A DNA stretch of 64,000 bases from Serpentinimonas raichei (GTDB lineage: Bacteria > Pseudomonadota > Gammaproteobacteria > Burkholderiales > Burkholderiaceae_C): NCBI RefSeq assembly GCF_000828895.1, contig NZ_AP014568.1:2425858-2489857 (forward strand), read 5' to 3'. Position numbers and translations under genes: made by a program. Of the stretch, positions 60,858 to 64,000 are shown in pieces. Below the pieces are notes generated by a model. The model was not told the origin of the DNA, did no database searches, and saw only the letters and a list, made by a program, of their open reading frames with translations. Positions within the stretch are counted from its first letter, which is position 1. Each line of letters starts with the position of its first letter.

Positions 60858-62369
60858 ATGGGCTGTGCGCATGCATTTTTTTCCAACAGGCTTAGCTCCT
60901 TGACTTCGATACCCTTGCCCCGCCATCCTGAGCCCGCCGTGCTGGTGGTCGATGACGAGTTGCGTTCGCAAGAGGCGATGCGCCGCACCTTGGACGAAGA
61001 TTTTCGGGTACTCACCGCCAGCAGCGCCGAGCAGGCGCTGGCTGTGCTGGAGCGCGAGCCGGTGGCGGTGGTGTTGTGCGACCAGCGCATGCCGGGTACC
61101 ACCGGCGTGGTCTTTCTCAAGCAGGTGCGCCAGCGCTGGCCCGAGACGGTGCGCATCATCGTTTCGGGTTACACCGAGAGCGAAGACATTGTGGCCGGCA
61201 TCAACGAAGCCGGTATCTACCAGTTCATCCTCAAGCCCTGGGCCCCCGAGCACCTGATGGAGGCGGTGCGCAATGCTGCCGAGGCGCACCAGTTGCAGCG
61301 CCAGACCGCACGCCTCGACTTGGAGCTGCGCACCAGCACCCCGGTGCTGCGCCAGCGCGCCAGCCAGCGCTTGCAGCAGGTGCAGCAGGTGTTTGGCTTC
61401 GAGCGCATCGTGCGCGCGCCCGGCAGCCCCCTCGATGGCGTGTGCGCCGTGGCGGCGCGGGTGGCGCGCTACGGTTTGTCGGTGCTGGTGCTGGGCGAAT
61501 CGGGCAGCGGCAAGGAGCTGCTGGCGCGCGCCATCCACTACGCCTCGCCGCGCGCGGGTGGTCCGTTCGTGGTGGAAAACTGCGCCGCCATTCCCGACAC
61601 GCTGCTGGAGTCGGAGCTGTTTGGCCACAAACGCGGCGCTTTCACCGGGGCCTACGACGACCACGTCGGGCTGTTTCAGCGCGCCCACGGCGGCACCGTG
61701 TTGCTGGACGAGATCGGCGAGACCTCGGCCGCCTTCCAGGTCAAGCTGCTGCGTGTGCTGCAAGAGGGCGAGGTGCGGCCGGTCGGGGCGGCGCGCCCTC
61801 TGCCGGTCGATGTGCGCGTGCTCGCCGCCACCCACCGCGAGCTCGAGCAGCGCGTGCATGAGGGTCTGTTTCGCCAAGATTTGTACTACCGCCTGGCGCC
61901 CGTGACGCTGACCGTGCCGCCGCTGCGCGAGCGCGTGGCCGACATTGGGCCGATCGCGCAGCACCTGCTGCAGCAAGTGGCGCTCGAACTGGGCCGCCCG
62001 GTCCCCGATTTGCCCGACGCCACCCTGGCCTGCCTGCTCGCCTACCCCTGGCCAGGCAACATCCGCGAGCTGCGCAACGAGCTTGCGCGGGCGCTGGCCT
62101 TGCACGACGGCCAGCGCTTGCTGCCCGAGGCCTTCTCGCCGCGCGTGCTGCAAGGCCAGCGCGCGGGCAGCGCGGCGGCCCAACTGGCGGCGCTGATGCC
62201 TAGCAGCGGCACCTTGGTGCAGCGGCTCGAAGTGATCGAGGCCATGCTGCTGCGCGAAACGCTGCTGCGCCAGCGCTGGAACAAAACCCGTGCGGCGCAG
62301 GAGCTGGGGCTGTCGCGCGTGGGCCTGCGCAGCAAAATCCAACGCTTTGGGCTGGAGCCCAGCCCATGA
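60858..62369 (+). CDS. hoxA: NtrC-type hydrogenase regulator HoxA
   Basis: Sigma-54-dependent activator of hydrogenase genes, 503 residues from the ATG. Receiver domain: AVLVVDDELRSQEAM, phosphorylation-site region VVLCDQRMPGTTG. AAA+ domain: Walker A LGESGSGKELLARAI, GAFTGA motif in KRGAFTGAYDDHVG, Walker B GGTVLLDEIGE. Fis-type helix-turn-helix: NKTRAAQELGLSRVGLRSKI. The start is uncertain: TTG at 60900, preceded by AGG, would give 489 residues and fits HoxA proteins better, and TACAAT at 60854-60859 could be a -10 box that excludes the ATG at 60858. The stop overlaps hoxB. Confidence 0.92.
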   Translation: MGCAHAFFSNRLSSLTSIPLPRHPEPAVLVVDDELRSQEAMRRTLDEDFRVLTASSAEQALAVLEREPVAVVLCDQRMPGTTGVVFLKQVRQRWPETVRIIVSGYTESEDIVAGINEAGIYQFILKPWAPEHLMEAVRNAAEAHQLQRQTARLDLELRTSTPVLRQRASQRLQQVQQVFGFERIVRAPGSPLDGVCAVAARVARYGLSVLVLGESGSGKELLARAIHYASPRAGGPFVVENCAAIPDTLLESELFGHKRGAFTGAYDDHVGLFQRAHGGTVLLDEIGETSAAFQVKLLRVLQEGEVRPVGAARPLPVDVRVLAATHRELEQRVHEGLFRQDLYYRLAPVTLTVPPLRERVADIGPIAQHLLQQVALELGRPVPDLPDATLACLLAYPWPGNIRELRNELARALALHDGQRLLPEAFSPRVLQGQRAGSAAAQLAALMPSSGTLVQRLEVIEAMLLRETLLRQRWNKTRAAQELGLSRVGLRSKIQRFGLEPSP

Positions 62370-63361
62370 ACGTGCTCTGGCTGCAAGCGGGCGGTTGTGG
62401 CGGCTGCAGCATGTCGCTGCTGTGCGCCGACACCCCCGACTTTCATGCGCACCTGCGCGCCGCCGGGATCGAGCTGCTCTGGCACCCCTCGCTCTCGCTG
62501 GCCAGCGGCTCCGAGGTGCTGGAGCTGCTGCAGCGCTGCGCCGACGGCCGCCAGCCGCTCGATGCGCTGTGCATCGAAGGTTCGCTGCTGCGCGGGCCCA
62601 ACGGTACGGGGCGTTTTCATGTGCTGGCGGGCACAGGGGTGCCGATGATCGATTGGGTGCGCCGCTTGGCCGCACGCGCGCGCCATGTGGTGGCGGTGGG
62701 CAGTTGCGCGGCCTGGGGTGGCGTCACGGCGGCGGGCGACAACCCCACCGATGCCTGCGGGCTGCAATACGAGGACGAGCGCCCCGGCGGCCTGCTGGGG
62801 GCCGAATTTCGCAGCGCCAGCGGCCTGCCGGTGATCAACATCGCCGGCTGCCCGACGCACCCGAGCTGGGTGCTCGACACGCTGGCGGCGCTGGCGGCCG
62901 ACGAACTCACCGCCGCCGACCTCGACACGCTGGCGCGGCCGCGCTTTTATGCCGACCAACTGGTGCACCACGGCTGCACCCGCAACGAATACTACGAGTT
63001 CAAGGCCAGCGCCGAAAAACCCTCCGACCTTGGCTGCCTGATGGAGCACATGGGCTGCAAAGGCACCCAGGTGCACGCCGATTGCAACATCCGGCTCTGG
63101 AACGGCGAGGGCAGTTGCACCCGCGGCGGCTACGCCTGCATCGCCTGCACCGAGCCGGGCTTCCAAGAGCCCGGCCACGCCTTTGACCAAACGCCCAAGT
63201 TCGCCGGCATCCCGATCGGGCTGCCGACCGACATGCCCAAGGCCTGGTTCATTGCGCTGGCCTCGCTGTCCAAGAGCGCCACGCCCAAGCGCGTGCGCGA
63301 CAACGCCGTGGCCGACCACCTCGTGCAAAAGCCGGCGCTGCGGCGCACGCGCACAAAATGA
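62366..63361 (+). CDS. hoxB: Regulatory (H2-sensing) [NiFe] hydrogenase small subunit
   Basis: Small subunit of the H2-sensing hydrogenase, 331 residues. It starts directly MNVLWLQAGGCGGCSMSLL without a Tat signal peptide, a mark of the cytoplasmic sensor group (HoxB/HupU). Fe-S ligands are visible in GGCGGC, VGSCAAWGG, IAGCPTHPSW, VHHGCTRNEYYEF and HMGCKGTQVHADCN, with the distal GYACIACTEPGF. The ATG overlaps the hoxA stop (ATGA), so hoxA and hoxB are coupled. The C-terminal tail beyond residue 285 matches the length of other HoxB proteins. Confidence 0.95.
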   Translation: MNVLWLQAGGCGGCSMSLLCADTPDFHAHLRAAGIELLWHPSLSLASGSEVLELLQRCADGRQPLDALCIEGSLLRGPNGTGRFHVLAGTGVPMIDWVRRLAARARHVVAVGSCAAWGGVTAAGDNPTDACGLQYEDERPGGLLGAEFRSASGLPVINIAGCPTHPSWVLDTLAALAADELTAADLDTLARPRFYADQLVHHGCTRNEYYEFKASAEKPSDLGCLMEHMGCKGTQVHADCNIRLWNGEGSCTRGGYACIACTEPGFQEPGHAFDQTPKFAGIPIGLPTDMPKAWFIALASLSKSATPKRVRDNAVADHLVQKPALRRTRTK

Positions 63362-63363
63362 AT

Positions 63364-63452
63364 GCCCCCACGCTCGCTGCGCTCGCTGCCCCCCGGGGGG
63401 GTGCTCCAGTGGCTTCGGGCGGCCGGGCGCCACTGGAGAACGCCCCCACGCT
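63364..63452. repeat. GC-rich palindromic repeat between hoxB and hoxC
   Basis: The unit GCCCCCACGCT occurs at 63364-63374 and again at 63442-63452. Between them lie a CCCCCCGGGGGGG core (about 63389-63401) and a perfect 9-bp inverted repeat, CTCCAGTGG (63404-63412) and CCACTGGAG (63430-63438). The layout looks like a dispersed intergenic palindromic repeat of the kind seen in Comamonadaceae; it separates hoxB and hoxC, which usually nearly touch. Confidence 0.65.
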
Positions 63453-63461
63453 GGGTAACAT

Positions 63462-64000
63462 ATGAGCCGCTTGATCGTAGGCCCGTTCAACCGCGTCGAG
63501 GGCGACCTCGAGGTCACGCTCGACTGCGCCGACGGGGTGGTGCGCGCCGCGCACGTGAACGCGCCCATGTACCGCGGTTTCGAGCAGATTTTGCAGGGCA
63601 AGCTGGCGCACGATGCGCTGGTGTTGGTGCCGCGCATCTGTGGCATCTGTTCGGTGTCGCAGTCGGTGGCGGGTGCGCGCGCCTTGGCCGACCTGGCTCG
63701 GGTGGTGCCGCCGCCCAACGGCCAGCACGCCATCAATCTGATGCTGGCGACCGAAAATCTGGCCGACCACCTGACGCATTTTTACGCCTTCTTCATGCCC
63801 GACTTCTGCCGGCCGGTGTACGCCGACCAGCCCTGGCACAGCGAGGCGCAGCGCCGCTTCTTGCCCGGGCACGGCGAGCAAACGCGCGTGGCGCTGGCGG
63901 CGCGCCAGCGCGCCTTCACCTTGCTGGGCACTTTGGGCGGCAAATGGCCGCACACCCAGGCCATCGAACCCGGTGGCAGCACGCGCGCCATCGACGCCGC
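63462..64000 (+). CDS. hoxC: Regulatory [NiFe] hydrogenase large subunit, 3' end missing
   Basis: The first 179 residues of the Ni-Fe-binding subunit of the H2 sensor. The ATG at 63462 begins MSRLIVGPFNRVEGDLEV, a typical hydrogenase large-subunit start. The first Ni-Fe ligand motif is RICGICSVSQS with Cys60 and Cys63. Ile62 and Phe110 (in HFYAF) occupy the positions reported to narrow the gas channel of regulatory hydrogenases, which keeps O2 out. The second Cys pair lies beyond the right edge. hoxJ, the usual next gene, is not visible. Confidence 0.94.
   Translation, partial: MSRLIVGPFNRVEGDLEVTLDCADGVVRAAHVNAPMYRGFEQILQGKLAHDALVLVPRICGICSVSQSVAGARALADLARVVPPPNGQHAINLMLATENLADHLTHFYAFFMPDFCRPVYADQPWHSEAQRRFLPGHGEQTRVALAARQRAFTLLGTLGGKWPHTQAIEPGGSTRAIDA

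Noticed and set aside
60825..62675. 616-codon minus-strand frame antisense to hoxA
   Set aside because: hoxA has complete receiver, AAA+ and helix-turn-helix motifs on the plus strand; the antisense frame has none.

Overview
The window is GC-rich, densely coded chromosomal DNA from a betaproteobacterium. Gene content and order (leuS-lptE, bamE-dapB next to fur, hpf-ptsN-hprK, yhdP-nitrilase next to glnE, a hoxA-hoxB-hoxC hydrogen-sensing cassette and a form I carbon monoxide dehydrogenase operon) point to the Burkholderiales, most likely a Comamonadaceae-type facultative lithotroph able to use CO and H2. No species is claimed. No rRNA, tRNA or CRISPR array was seen.

Layout. (1) 1-4.0 kb: a peptide-type ABC importer on the minus strand (binding protein, two permeases, first ATPase; the operon continues off the left edge). 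(2) 4.1-14.3 kb: a minus-strand run yhdP, nitrilase, histidine kinase, FixJ-type regulator, mltA, phosphofructokinase, with glnE divergent. (3) 17.2-18.6 kb: tyrosine catabolism (hppD-phhB). (4) 18.7-30.6 kb: an accessory aromatic-compound region: a MarR regulator, an IS110-family element, a vanA-like Rieske oxygenase with a clear promoter and operator, a Bug-type binding protein, a vanillin/salicylaldehyde-type dehydrogenase behind a branched-chain-amino-acid-type ABC importer, and an AraC regulator. (5) 30.6-40.8 kb: the usual leuS-lptE-holA order is split by a four-gene block made of a CHASE2 nucleotide cyclase, a TolC-OmpA fusion, a FecR-domain protein and a class II cyclic-nucleotide phosphodiesterase. 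(6) 40.8-48.6 kb: housekeeping genes (dapB, bamE, fur, hprK, ptsN, hpf, corA, mtnN, fadD). (7) 48.9-60.1 kb: the aerobic CO oxidation operon coxMSLGDEF-mocA-(2OG-Fe(II) oxygenase)-coxI, with an RcoM-type PAS-LytTR CO sensor just upstream. (8) 60.2-64 kb: ssb, then hoxA and the sensory hydrogenase genes hoxB and hoxC (hoxC cut by the right edge).

How the parts work together. RcoM probably senses CO through heme and activates the cox operon at a pair of 9-bp direct repeats separated by 12 bp. CoxMSL oxidises CO, and the downstream genes mature its Mo/Cu site. HoxBC senses H2 and acts through HoxA on hydrogenase genes outside the window. VanA and the aldehyde dehydrogenase suggest methoxyaromatic breakdown, fed by the adjacent importer.

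Most notable points: the predicted oxygenase inside the cox operon; a frameshift in coxE at a nine-G run; the RcoM site; the cyclic-nucleotide/secretion block inside leuS-lptE-holA; a palindromic insertion read in frame inside leuS; a related GC-rich palindromic repeat between hoxB and hoxC; and the IS110 element with a long non-coding left end that may encode a bridge RNA.
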